Shown here: piece by piece, positions 26,287 to 35,565 of the stretch | Position numbering within the stretch: position 1 is the stretch's first letter | Layout of the letters: each line of letters starts with the position of its first letter | Translations under genes and position numbers: made by a program | Assembly: GCA_947501115.1 (NCBI GenBank) | Contig: CANMVX010000020.1 | Location: forward strand, 1 to 64,000 | Direction of reading: 5' to 3' | DNA: 64,000 bases | Source of the DNA: Haliscomenobacteraceae bacterium | GTDB lineage: Bacteria > Bacteroidota > Bacteroidia > Chitinophagales > Saprospiraceae | Notes under the pieces: generated by a model | Seen by the model: the letters and a program-made list of their open reading frames with translations, nothing else | Database searches by the model: none | Told to the model about the DNA's origin: nothing

Positions 26287-28395
26287 ATGGCATTGATTAG
26301 TAAAATCAGACAACAAGGTAGTTGGATATTAATTATCCTGATAGCTTTGGGCTTAGGTGGCTTCATTCTAATGGATATGACGTCTGGGCAAACAAGTGTT
26401 TTTGGCAGTTCACAACCTGTACTGGCTAAAATTAACGGTCAAAAAATTGACGTAAATGAATTTAACAGAACCGAAAGTATTTTATACTCCGGATCTACCA
26501 GTGATGTTTTCGCACGTAGAGAAAATATTTGGAATTATTTCGTTGAAAAAATCTTGATTTCAGAGCAAACAGACAAATTAGGACTAGGCGTTAGTCGTGC
26601 CGAATTGATTGATTTACAATTTGGTCTTGAACCAAGTCCCGTTATCACTCAGCGTTTTGGCGACCAAACTACTGGCCAGGTTAACAGGGAGCAGTTAAAT
26701 CAGGTTCGTCAGATGATTGAATCTAACACCCTTGAACCACAAATGCGTTCTTATTGGGCTATCCAGGAAGGTGAGGTAATTAAAGAAAGACTTCAAAGAA
26801 AATTAACTTCTTTAGTTGCTAATGGGTTTTACACACCAAACTGGCAGGCTGAATTGTTATTCTCGGAAGGTTCTGGTTTCCTGCAATTTGCCTACGTAAA
26901 AGTGCCTTTCGACAATATCGACAATAGCGAAGTTTCTCTTTCTGATCAGGATTATGAAAACTATCTTGACAAAAACAAAAAGAAATACACAAACAAGGAA
27001 GAACGCAGAAAAATAGCTTATGCTATCTATAATGTTTTTCCTTCAAAAGCGGATACGGCCGATATTTATGGTAAAATAAGTGTTTTAGCTGATCAATTCA
27101 GAAGTGCATCAAATGACACTAACTTTATTGAACAAAACAGAGGGGTAATGTCTCCGATTTATGTAAAGAAATCGGAAATTAATCCAATGTTCGCCGATAG
27201 CATTTTCAATTTGCCTGAAGGTGCCGTTTTTGGCCCTTACACTGAGTCTGGCGCCTATCGTGTAGTTAAAATGGTTGACAAAAAAGCACTGCCGGATTCT
27301 GTTAAATCAAGACATATTCTTATTCAAGCATCTGATGCAAATAGCGCTTTTTTAGCACAGAGAACTATCGACTCTCTAAAGCAGGTTATCGAGAAAGGCG
27401 AGGCTACCTTTGAAGCGATGGCGGCTCAATTTGGTAGCGATGCAACGTCAACAAAGGGAGGTGACTTAGGTTATGCAGCTCCTGGTCAGATGGTTGCAGA
27501 ATATAATGATTTGATTTTCTTCCAAGCTGAATCTGGTAAGTTATATACTGTAACTACTCAATTCGGTGTGCACCTGGTAGAAGTCACTGGTAAGAAATTT
27601 GATAAAAATGAGATTGGCATCAGAATTGCTTCCCTCGTTTCTAACATTATTCCATCTGAAGCTACCCAAAAAGATGCTTATAATAGAGTTTCCATTATCC
27701 TAAATAAAAGTACATCGGTAGCAGACTTAAAAGCAAATCTTGCAAAAAACAAGGACATTAAACTAGAAACATCTACCCCAATGGGTAAGAATGAATTCTT
27801 CTTAGGACCTTTAGGCGCAGGAGTACAATCACGTGATATCATTCGTTGGGCTTTTGATGCAGATTTGGAATCTGTTTCTCCTCAAGTATATGTTTACAGA
27901 GATGAAAATCTTTATTTTGACAATAAATACGTACTTATTGGCTTAGAGGATGTCATTGAAGAAGGATTACCAGCAGTTGAAAAAATAAAGAAGGAAATTG
28001 AAGCCTTAGTAATTAATGAAAAGAAAGGTGCTTTAATTGCTTCAAAAATGAAAGGGAAATCTTTGGAATCATTAGCCAGTAGCTTCGGAGAACCTATTGA
28101 TACGGCGAATGGTATTACCTTTGCCAATCCGGTTATTGCTGGTGTAGGCAGTGAGCCTAAGTTATTAGGTAAGTTATTCCGTTATAATACAGGTGATGTT
28201 ACTGCCCCCGTGGTAGGAAACTCAGGTGTATATGTGGCAAAAATAATCACCAAAGCGGCGCCTTCAGCAGCTACAGAATTAGTGACCACAAAGAGAAACC
28301 TTGTTTCTACCTATCGTAGTCAGGTTAACAGCAAAATTACGCAGGTACTGAAAGACGGTGCCTCTATTAAGGATAATCGCAGTAAGTTCTTTTAA
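26287..28395 (+). CDS. SurA-N/PpiC-domain periplasmic chaperone, PpiD-like
   Basis: A 702-residue inner-membrane-anchored protein. A short cytosolic start (ALISKIRQQGS) and one membrane helix (about residues 13-31) are followed by a SurA_N-like domain (KINGQKIDVNEFNR near 50-63), a parvulin domain (about 340-440: VKSRHILIQ, TSTKGGDLGY, TTQFGVHLVEV) and a long C-terminal helical part. It should help newly exported proteins fold, including outer-membrane barrels and T9SS cargo. This is longer than E. coli PpiD only by a few tens of residues. The gene is followed by a 40-residue membrane peptide and a strong terminator. Confidence 0.92.
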   Translation: MALISKIRQQGSWILIILIALGLGGFILMDMTSGQTSVFGSSQPVLAKINGQKIDVNEFNRTESILYSGSTSDVFARRENIWNYFVEKILISEQTDKLGLGVSRAELIDLQFGLEPSPVITQRFGDQTTGQVNREQLNQVRQMIESNTLEPQMRSYWAIQEGEVIKERLQRKLTSLVANGFYTPNWQAELLFSEGSGFLQFAYVKVPFDNIDNSEVSLSDQDYENYLDKNKKKYTNKEERRKIAYAIYNVFPSKADTADIYGKISVLADQFRSASNDTNFIEQNRGVMSPIYVKKSEINPMFADSIFNLPEGAVFGPYTESGAYRVVKMVDKKALPDSVKSRHILIQASDANSAFLAQRTIDSLKQVIEKGEATFEAMAAQFGSDATSTKGGDLGYAAPGQMVAEYNDLIFFQAESGKLYTVTTQFGVHLVEVTGKKFDKNEIGIRIASLVSNIIPSEATQKDAYNRVSIILNKSTSVADLKANLAKNKDIKLETSTPMGKNEFFLGPLGAGVQSRDIIRWAFDADLESVSPQVYVYRDENLYFDNKYVLIGLEDVIEEGLPAVEKIKKEIEALVINEKKGALIASKMKGKSLESLASSFGEPIDTANGITFANPVIAGVGSEPKLLGKLFRYNTGDVTAPVVGNSGVYVAKIITKAAPSAATELVTTKRNLVSTYRSQVNSKITQVLKDGASIKDNRSKFF

Positions 28396-28416
28396 TCATA
28401 CATAAATACTACTATT

Positions 28417-28539
28417 ATGTCATCAGTAAAAAACGCAGGAAAGAAGGGATATTTTATGTTGTATTTCCTTATAACATTAGTGCTTTTTTTCTCACTGGTC
28501 GTTTACATATACCGATATAATCAATTAGGATTAGAATAG
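28417..28539 (+). CDS. 40-residue single-pass membrane peptide
   Basis: A small reading frame starting 21 bases after the ppiD-like stop and ending 11 bases before an intrinsic terminator, so it is the last gene of that transcript. The product has a basic N-terminus (SSVKNAGKKG), one membrane helix (about residues 12-32: YFMLYFLITLVLFFSLVVYI) and a polar end RYNQLGLE. By the positive-inside rule the N-terminus is cytosolic. I do not recognise it. Its position and clean helix argue that it is real; it could be a partner of the PpiD-like chaperone or of the Sec machinery, which is inference. Confidence 0.62.
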   Translation: MSSVKNAGKKGYFMLYFLITLVLFFSLVVYIYRYNQLGLE

Positions 28540-28550
28540 GTGATTAAAAA

Positions 28551-28577
28551 AGCCGGTAAGAAAATTTCTTACCGGCT
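28551..28577. terminator. bidirectional intrinsic terminator
   Basis: A 13-bp perfect hairpin, AGCCGGTAAGAAA / TTTCTTACCGGCT, with a one-base centre, flanked by a T run on the right (28578-28585) and an A run on the left (28545-28551). It can stop the ppiD-like/small-peptide transcript and, on the other strand, the acyl-CoA ligase transcript, whose stop codon lies 7 bases beyond the hairpin. Confidence 0.9.
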
Positions 28578-28583
28578 TTTTTT

Positions 28584-30401
28584 TTAATCCTTGTAGATTT
28601 GTTGAATCTGTTCGGAATATTTATCTAAAATCACCCTTCTTTTTAGTTTCATTGTAGGCGTTAATTCCGATTCTGTACCATCCTTTTTAACAGGTTCCCA
28701 TGGATCAGTCAATAATTTAAATTTCTTAACCTGATCAATGTGAGCGAACTCTTGGTTCATTTCATCAATAATTGATTGATAAAGGTCAATAATTTCATTC
28801 TTTTGAACCATGTCCGACAAATTGGTCCAGGACAAACCGTTATTTCCGCACCAATCTCTTAAAGCTTCCTCTGCTGGAACGATTAGTGCTGATACAAACT
28901 TTTGACTATCACCCACGACCATCATTTGTTCAATAAGGAATGATTCCTTAAATTTGTTTTCAATGGGAGCAGGAGCCACATATTTACCACCTGAAGTTTT
29001 CAACAACTCTTTTTTCCTGTCTGTAATTTTTAGAAACGCTCCGCCCTCAGGACCTTCAATAAATTTACCAACATCTCCGGTACAGAACCAGGACTTTCCG
29101 TCGATTACTTTAGTAACCGCAGCGGTAGCCTCTGGTTTATTGTAATAACCCATCATGATATTTGGACCTGAAGCTAATATTTCGCCTTCATTTTCTCTGT
29201 AATTACCGTCGGAGGCATCTATAAAAATCTCTACCCCGGGAATAGCTTTTCCCACTGTACCCAAAAGCGCGCCTCTTTTTTCAAACGTACTCGCCGTTAA
29301 AACAGGAGAGGTTTCTGTAAGACCATAACCCTCTCTAATGGGAACGCCGGCAGCAGAAAACACCTGAGCTATTCTTAAAGGACAAGGCGCTGCACCGGTA
29401 ACAATACCTTTAACATTTCCACCTAAAGCCTCTCTCCACTTACTAAAAATAAGTTTATCAGCTATCTTTCCCTTAAATCCACTAATAGGTTTATGGTAAG
29501 CATAATCTTCTGTTAGGGAAAGAGCCCAGAAGAACAATTTTTTCTTCACTCCCGTTAGAGCCAGACCCTTATTATAAATTTTCTCATATACCTTTTCCAA
29601 TAATCGGGGAACAGTGGTAAAGAAATGGGGTTGAACCATTTTCAAATCTCCTTCATCTCCCCCTAAATTATCTGTACCTGTAAAAATGACAGAAACGCCC
29701 CTAAACTGGTAGTGATAGGAAGCGGCTCTTTCAAAAATATGGCAAATAGGAAGGAAACTCAACACTTTATCTCCATTTTGAACAGGAATAATAGCTGCTG
29801 CAGCCTCCACATTAGAAATAATATTGTGGTGTGAAAGCATTACCCCTTTTGGAACACCCGTTGTACCCGATGTGTAAATAATGGTAGATAAATCTTCCGC
29901 TTTAACGTCATTTTTCAACCCTTCCAAGCGATCCATTCCCTCATCTGTCAGAATATCCTTCCAGAAGGGTCGGCCATCCTGTGGGTCGAAGGTATAAATT
30001 TCTTTAAGGGAGGGAACCTCTTTTTGCGCTATACTTACCTTGTCATAAAGGTCTAATTTTCCAACAAAACAAATTTTTGTTTCGGAGTCATTAAAGATAT
30101 AAACGTATTCATTACTACTAATAGTAGGATAAACAGGGACGTTTATAGCTCCAATTTGCTGAACTGCAATGTCAAGAATTACCCATTCTGGTCGATTTTG
30201 ATACACGGCAACGCCGATTTTATCTCCCTTTCCAACGCCCAATTTCAATAAACCGCAGCTCAGTTTATTTGCTAAATCAACTACTTCTTCCGTTGAAAGG
30301 AAATCGAACACACCTTGTTCGTTTTTGGCACCCATACATCGCTCCAATGGATAATGTGCCATTTGATAATGAATGTAATCAAATAATCTGGTTGGCTTCA
30401 T
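28584..30401 (-). CDS. long-chain fatty acid--CoA ligase
   Basis: A 605-residue AMP-forming ligase that activates fatty acids to acyl-CoA via acyl-AMP. I chose the ATG at 30401 (KPTRLFDYIHYQMAHYP) since 22 further upstream residues include no recognised sequence. The AMP-binding loop TIIYTSGTTGVPKG lies near residue 170, GYGLTETSPV near 375, the hinge GDVGKF and TDRKKELLKTSGGKYVAP near 490-510. This is the Bacteroidota class related to FadD15/long-chain ligases. It is followed by the bidirectional terminator and preceded by the CarH-like regulator on the same strand (94 bp gap). Confidence 0.94.
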   Translation of the reverse strand: MKPTRLFDYIHYQMAHYPLERCMGAKNEQGVFDFLSTEEVVDLANKLSCGLLKLGVGKGDKIGVAVYQNRPEWVILDIAVQQIGAINVPVYPTISSNEYVYIFNDSETKICFVGKLDLYDKVSIAQKEVPSLKEIYTFDPQDGRPFWKDILTDEGMDRLEGLKNDVKAEDLSTIIYTSGTTGVPKGVMLSHHNIISNVEAAAAIIPVQNGDKVLSFLPICHIFERAASYHYQFRGVSVIFTGTDNLGGDEGDLKMVQPHFFTTVPRLLEKVYEKIYNKGLALTGVKKKLFFWALSLTEDYAYHKPISGFKGKIADKLIFSKWREALGGNVKGIVTGAAPCPLRIAQVFSAAGVPIREGYGLTETSPVLTASTFEKRGALLGTVGKAIPGVEIFIDASDGNYRENEGEILASGPNIMMGYYNKPEATAAVTKVIDGKSWFCTGDVGKFIEGPEGGAFLKITDRKKELLKTSGGKYVAPAPIENKFKESFLIEQMMVVGDSQKFVSALIVPAEEALRDWCGNNGLSWTNLSDMVQKNEIIDLYQSIIDEMNQEFAHIDQVKKFKLLTDPWEPVKKDGTESELTPTMKLKRRVILDKYSEQIQQIYKD

Positions 30402-30495
30402 CTGATATAAATTTCCGATTTTATGAATTAAGATTGTAATATTCTGTACAATCATTAAAAATAACATAAAATTCTGAAAATATCAGTGGAATCTA

Positions 30496-31389
30496 TTACG
30501 CATTTATTTCTTGTTCTGAAATTATATGTATCAGTTGCTCCAGACTTTGAACTTTGTGAATATTTTTACCGTGTTCTATAGTTTGTGCGTTAACTTGATA
30601 CCCGCTCAATAAAATTTGACAATTAAATATTTCATTCGATAGGTTATTTACATACTGTTGTATAGATACCGTTTCGAAGGACGAGGTTATCATGGTACAA
30701 ATGTAGTCTGGCTTTACTATTCCACAAGCTACTTTTAATTCAGCTATTGAAATATCATTCCCCAAATAAACAACCCTGTAATTTCTGACCCTTAACATGA
30801 ACTGAATAAATAACAAGCTAAGCTCTTGTTTCTCACCTTCTGGCAGGTAAAGAATACACTTTTTACCCGCTTTTTGCTCAGAGGGTTGAAGCTGGTCAAT
30901 GGCCGCAATAATTTTTTGCCTTATTAAAAAACTGATAAAATTTTCTTGTACAGGGCTTATTGAACCTGTTAACCAGAGAATACTAAGTTTATCCAGGAAC
31001 GGATAAATAAGCTCGGTCATAGCACGTTCAAAACCGAGTTGTTGGATATGCGTGTTGAAAATCTTATCAAACTTCAACTCATCCATTTCAATCATGGCAA
31101 TCGTTAAAGCATCCAAATGAGCCCCATAAGAAATATCAATGGAAGAGAGCGCAGCAGCAGTTTCATTTATTTCATCAGGCTGCATTTGAGCTATTCTTGA
31201 AATTTTATGACCATTTTTATTTAAAATGGCAATATTCAACAATTGCTTTAAATCATCATCCTGATAATATCTAATATTGGACTGTGTCCTTTTAGGTGTA
31301 ATAACCCCATATCGTTGTTCCCAAATACGGATAGTGTGTGCCTTGACACCCGTAAGTTTTTCCAAATCAACAATAGAATATACAGCCAA
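30496..31389 (-). CDS. MerR/CarH-like regulator with altered cobalamin-binding residues
   Basis: A 297-residue regulator. Residues 1-70 are a MerR HTH (HTIRIWEQRYGVITPKRT), 90-165 a helical bundle and 175-295 a Rossmann-like B12-binding fold. In CarH-type photoreceptors the bundle carries W-x9-E-H and the B12 domain E-x-H-E; here the corresponding sites read W139-x9-E149-N150 and GEKQE (186-189), with Gln 188 in place of the axial His. It may thus work without cobalamin, as some CarA-type proteins do. The frame has no ATG start: TTG at 31389 directly precedes the HTH and a stop lies three codons upstream. Targets are unknown; no carotenoid genes lie nearby. Confidence 0.88.
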   Translation of the reverse strand: MAVYSIVDLEKLTGVKAHTIRIWEQRYGVITPKRTQSNIRYYQDDDLKQLLNIAILNKNGHKISRIAQMQPDEINETAAALSSIDISYGAHLDALTIAMIEMDELKFDKIFNTHIQQLGFERAMTELIYPFLDKLSILWLTGSISPVQENFISFLIRQKIIAAIDQLQPSEQKAGKKCILYLPEGEKQELSLLFIQFMLRVRNYRVVYLGNDISIAELKVACGIVKPDYICTMITSSFETVSIQQYVNNLSNEIFNCQILLSGYQVNAQTIEHGKNIHKVQSLEQLIHIISEQEINA

Positions 31390-31527
31390 AACCTTTCATT
31401 TCGTTGCAAAACAATTTCATACTAAAAAGGTTTAAAATAAAGGTCTTTTGATTCATTAGATGTAATTTTGATTAAAGCATTATTTTTCAACGGCGATTAT
31501 TGTTAAATTGCTTCATTTAAATTTTTA

Positions 31528-31547
31528 AAATGTTATTTTTAACATTT
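31528..31547. promoter_or_regulatory. palindrome between the CarH-like regulator and the T9SS cargo gene
   Basis: AAATGTTA-TTTT-TAACATTT is a perfect 8-bp inverted repeat with a 4-base centre, in the 198-bp divergent region. It lies 40 bases before the ATG at 31588 and could be an operator, for example for the neighbouring MerR-type protein. The rest of the region is A/T rich with nothing else I can name. Confidence 0.4.
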
Positions 31548-31587
31548 GTACATTCGTTAAACAGGAAAGACCTTTAATTAAAAATAT

Positions 31588-34416
31588 ATGAAATTGACAT
31601 CCAGCCACTTGCTTTTTCTACTGTCATTATTTTGCAACGTATGGTTAATGGGGCAAAGCACCCCTGCTTGTACCTATAAACTCGAGTGTGCTGACCTGGG
31701 TCTCGATGGTTGGAATGATGCTTCCTTAGAAATAATTGTTGGGAATACGGTCAACCGGTTTACCCTACAATCAGGTAGTAAAGAAACCTTTTATCTTCAA
31801 GTCTATAAAGGAGATTCAATAACTATACGTTTTAATACGGGACTATACGATGAAGAAATTCAGTACGAACTGCGAAATGAACGTGATTCTGTGCTGTTTT
31901 CTCAAAAAGGAAAGTTACCAACTGCAGGCATCGTTTATAAAAATATTGGCTCATGCCCTTCCTGTCCGGCACCCCCCAGGTTTTTTGTAAAGCCTGGTTT
32001 CATTGGTTCTCAAACGGCCAATCTTAGCTGGCAATCCGTATCAGGTGCAACTTCTACTTTACTTCTTTTTAAAAATTCTCCCATTCTCAATGCAGATACT
32101 TTCCGAATCATAAAAAACGATACGCTATTAAATAAGTTAAGCGAACATACTATTTATACCTATTCCCTTGCCAGTATCTGTCCGGCGGGAGATACCAGCC
32201 GAACCATAGGACCTTTTAGTATTGAAACCAGATGGAAATTAGATCTCGGAATTACTAGTCTCGTAGCTCCTTTTTCTGACTGCGGATTAGGTAATGATTC
32301 AGTGAAAGTAGCCATTTTTAACTACGGCGGCGAACCTCAGTCTTTAATTCCTTATGGTTACCTGATTAACAGGGTGGAAGTTCCCATAAATCGTCCCGTC
32401 GATGGTTTCTATACGGGCGTTGTAGGTGTTGACAGTGCCAAAATAACCGCTTTCGATCAACCCTTTAACTTTTCTGCCCCCGGGGAATATAATATAGTAG
32501 CCTGGACACTAATGGATAAAGACGGTGAGGTTAAAAACGATAGCATGACCGCTAAAGTGATTAGTATCCCAACCATTAACACTTTTCCATATTTAACTAC
32601 CTTGGAAGAAAAATTTACCGGTTGGACGGTCGATGCTAAAAGTCAATTTAATAGCTGGGAACTCGGCACTCCTAACGGATCTGCCCTTCTAAATGCCTTC
32701 AGCGGCATTAAATCATGGGGAACCAACCTAAATGGCAATCATAAATCAAATGAACTTTCTTACTTGAATTCACCTTGTTTTGATTTCTCAAGAACTACCC
32801 AGGATCCCATTTTATCCTTTAGAGTCCAAATAGATATTGAACGCTGTTGTGACGGTCTTTGGATTGAATATTCAAAGGACGATGGAAAATCATGGCTTCG
32901 ATTGGGCTCTCCCTCATCAGGTACAAACTGGTACAATGATACTGAAAGATGGCTTTGGAATGGAAATGGTCACGCAGATGGTTGGTTCTTAGCCGCTCAT
33001 GTTCTTCCCGGTGTTGCGGGTAACCCGAAAGTAAAAATTAGATTTGTCTTTAACAGTGATCTCGGCGTTCAAAGAGAAGGAGTCCTGCTTGACAACATAA
33101 ATGTTTCTGCCTCTAACTTCGATTTGGTCGCTTTAAATGTTAAAAATAGCAGAAAAACAGTGTGTGAAAATATTACCGATAATGTCATCTTCCATATTGG
33201 AAATATTGGAAGGTCTAATTTGACTGGCATAAATCTTGCCTATCAAATAAATGGTGGACCTATTGTTACGGAAGCAGCCTCAACATTGGCAGTAAATAGC
33301 GGTCAAAACAAACTCTTTACTTTCAAACAAGGATTTGATTCGTCAAAGCCAGGTACATACAATGTAAAAGCCTGGATAGTAGGAGAATCCTCTTTAACAC
33401 ACAACGATACGGCCTATTTTACCTTTAAAACAAATACTACCTTCCCTTTCAAAGAAGATTTTGAGCAGGGTAAACTACCCGTAGACTGGGTTAGTACTGA
33501 TCATATTGTTACCAAGGGGCATAATAATAAATCGTACGTCGTATCAGATTTACTCACGTCGTCAGATCCTCGTTTTGATCTTTTGACGGCACCCATTGGG
33601 CTTATTTCTTTAAAAGATACGCTGCGTTTTGATTACAGAGCGGTAACTTTTGAAAGTGAAGGTAAAATAGGTGCAACGTGGAATAGCTCCGATCGATTAG
33701 AAATAGCTATTTCGACAGATTGCGGTGCTACCTTTCAAGTGATTCGAACCATAAATAACACGACACATCAGGTTAGTAATAAGTATAGAACCATTGCGGT
33801 CGATCTGTCAGCTTATGTGGGTAAAAATGTGGTCGTTAAAGTAAGTGCCCTTTGGGGATCAGGCAATTACTGGGTAGATGTAGATAATTTCAACCTTATT
33901 CGATGCCCGTCAAATCTTTCTCTGTCTGCCAGAATAGTCAGTGGACTTTCTTCAAGTTCCAATCAACCTGCTGTAGTAACCATTTCTGCTGAAAATGGAG
34001 CGGGCCCCTATACCTACTTGTGGAGTAATGGAGCAAAAAGCAAAACAGCTGAAATATTAAATCCCGGCACCTATAAAGTTACCGTAAATGATGCCTTTGG
34101 TTGCACAGATAACATGGAAGTAAAAGTGGGGGTACCCACCAATATTAATGAGGTTGCCTCCTGGATGAATGGCATTTCCCTTTATCCTAATCCTACCTCG
34201 GCAAACCCTGCTATTTCATTTACTTTAACAAAAGCGGACAGGGCTACCATAAGAATTTTCAATGCTTTAGGGGCCATTATTTACCAGACCCAAACAGACA
34301 TTGCTACATCACATAATCTCACTTTAAATATTAATAAACAAGTTTCTGGCGTTTATTGGGTATTCGTTCAGGTTAATGATAAACAATTGGGGCTTCCATT
34401 GGTTATTATCGATTAA
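31588..34416 (+). CDS. large secreted protein with T9SS sorting domain
   Basis: A 942-residue protein. A signal peptide (LLFLLSLFCNVWLMGQS) leads into a beta domain, an Fn3-like part (about 130-215), then two jelly-roll-like regions (about 330-510, with WELGTPNGS and GVLLDNINV; and about 625-770, with DNFNLIRCP), separated by CARDB-like spacer domains. A SprB-type repeat follows (about 800-850: GAGPYTYLWSNGAKS, GTYKVTVNDAFGCTD), then a type A T9SS sorting domain (ISLYPNPT, IRIFNALGAIIYQ, VSGVYWVFV). It should be exported to the cell surface. No enzyme domain is visible; a lectin- or adhesin-like role fits. Confidence 0.88.
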   Translation: MKLTSSHLLFLLSLFCNVWLMGQSTPACTYKLECADLGLDGWNDASLEIIVGNTVNRFTLQSGSKETFYLQVYKGDSITIRFNTGLYDEEIQYELRNERDSVLFSQKGKLPTAGIVYKNIGSCPSCPAPPRFFVKPGFIGSQTANLSWQSVSGATSTLLLFKNSPILNADTFRIIKNDTLLNKLSEHTIYTYSLASICPAGDTSRTIGPFSIETRWKLDLGITSLVAPFSDCGLGNDSVKVAIFNYGGEPQSLIPYGYLINRVEVPINRPVDGFYTGVVGVDSAKITAFDQPFNFSAPGEYNIVAWTLMDKDGEVKNDSMTAKVISIPTINTFPYLTTLEEKFTGWTVDAKSQFNSWELGTPNGSALLNAFSGIKSWGTNLNGNHKSNELSYLNSPCFDFSRTTQDPILSFRVQIDIERCCDGLWIEYSKDDGKSWLRLGSPSSGTNWYNDTERWLWNGNGHADGWFLAAHVLPGVAGNPKVKIRFVFNSDLGVQREGVLLDNINVSASNFDLVALNVKNSRKTVCENITDNVIFHIGNIGRSNLTGINLAYQINGGPIVTEAASTLAVNSGQNKLFTFKQGFDSSKPGTYNVKAWIVGESSLTHNDTAYFTFKTNTTFPFKEDFEQGKLPVDWVSTDHIVTKGHNNKSYVVSDLLTSSDPRFDLLTAPIGLISLKDTLRFDYRAVTFESEGKIGATWNSSDRLEIAISTDCGATFQVIRTINNTTHQVSNKYRTIAVDLSAYVGKNVVVKVSALWGSGNYWVDVDNFNLIRCPSNLSLSARIVSGLSSSSNQPAVVTISAENGAGPYTYLWSNGAKSKTAEILNPGTYKVTVNDAFGCTDNMEVKVGVPTNINEVASWMNGISLYPNPTSANPAISFTLTKADRATIRIFNALGAIIYQTQTDIATSHNLTLNINKQVSGVYWVFVQVNDKQLGLPLVIID

Positions 34417-34423
34417 AGGCAGC

Positions 34424-35560
34424 ATGAAAATAGGAATTGTTTGTTACCCTACTTACGGAGGAAGTGGTGTCATAGCTACGGAGCTTGGACTTGGACTGGC
34501 ACGTAAAGGTCATCAAATACACTTTATTACTTATCGACGTCCAGCCAGACTTGGACATTTTCAGGAAAATGCCTTTTATCATGAAGTAGATACTTCTGAT
34601 TACCCTTTGTTTGAATTTCCTCCGTACGAGACAGCCCTAGCGGGAAAAATGGTGGATGTTGCGCGTTTCGAAAACCTGGACTTACTTCATGTACATTATG
34701 CCATTCCCCATGCCGCCGTCGCTTATATGGCAAAAAAAATACTGCTGAGCGAAGGTCAATACGTTCCTGTGATCACTACACTGCACGGTACCGATATCAC
34801 GCTTGTTGGTAAAAATAATGCCTTCAAACCTGTTATTGAGTTTTCCATTAATAAATCTGATGGGGTTACCGCAGTTTCTGATCATTTAAAACAACAAACC
34901 TACGATTATTTTAATATTAAAAAAGCTATTAAGGTAATTCCAAATTTCATAGATTTCGACCGATTTAAACGAAGTAATAAAGAACATTTTCGAAAAGCCA
35001 TAGCTTTGGATAACGAGAGGATTCTTATTCATGTAAGTAATTTCAGGAAAGTAAAAAGAGTAGAAGACGTTATTTCTGTCTTTGCTAAAGTAAATGAACA
35101 ATTAGCCTCAAAATTGTTGCTTATAGGTGACGGACCAGAACGGTCAAATGCCGAATCTTATTCGCGAAGTCTTGGCCTGGGTGACCAAATCCGGTTTTTA
35201 GGAAAACAGGATGCCGTTGAAGAACTTTTGGCAGTGGCAGATCTTTTCTTGTTAACATCAGAGAAAGAGTCTTTCGGTTTAGCCGCGCTCGAAGCTATGG
35301 CCTGCGAAGTACCCGTCATTTCCACCAATGCAGGAGGTATTCCAGAAGTGAATATTCATGGGGTAACAGGTTTTGTCAGTGAAATAGGTGATATAAACGA
35401 TATGGCAAAAAATGCCCTTACTATTCTAAGTAGTGAGGAAACATTAACCACCTTTAGAATGCAGGCTCTTGCTCAGGCAAAACGGTTTGATATAGATAAT
35501 ATTCTTCCGATTTATGAAGAGTATTACGAAGAAATAATTAAAGCCTCAAGTCTGAAATAA
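34424..35560 (+). CDS. bshA: N-acetyl-alpha-D-glucosaminyl L-malate synthase BshA
   Basis: A 378-residue GT4-family glycosyltransferase that makes GlcNAc-malate, the first step of bacillithiol. The ATG at 34424 lies 5 bases after the preceding stop and gives the family start KIGIVCYPTYGGSG. Other diagnostic patches are HFITYRRPARL, LDLLHVHYAIPHA, TTLHGTDITLVG, and the nucleotide-binding EKESFGLAALEAMACEVPVI. BshB and BshC are not within this window. It points to bacillithiol as the main low-molecular-weight thiol. Confidence 0.95.
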   Translation: MKIGIVCYPTYGGSGVIATELGLGLARKGHQIHFITYRRPARLGHFQENAFYHEVDTSDYPLFEFPPYETALAGKMVDVARFENLDLLHVHYAIPHAAVAYMAKKILLSEGQYVPVITTLHGTDITLVGKNNAFKPVIEFSINKSDGVTAVSDHLKQQTYDYFNIKKAIKVIPNFIDFDRFKRSNKEHFRKAIALDNERILIHVSNFRKVKRVEDVISVFAKVNEQLASKLLLIGDGPERSNAESYSRSLGLGDQIRFLGKQDAVEELLAVADLFLLTSEKESFGLAALEAMACEVPVISTNAGGIPEVNIHGVTGFVSEIGDINDMAKNALTILSSEETLTTFRMQALAQAKRFDIDNILPIYEEYYEEIIKASSLK

Positions 35561-35565
35561 TCAAG

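Noticed and set aside
34376-34423. Earlier start for bshA overlapping the T9SS cargo gene
   Set aside because: The 16 extra residues are not family-like, while the ATG at 34424 gives the exact BshA opening.
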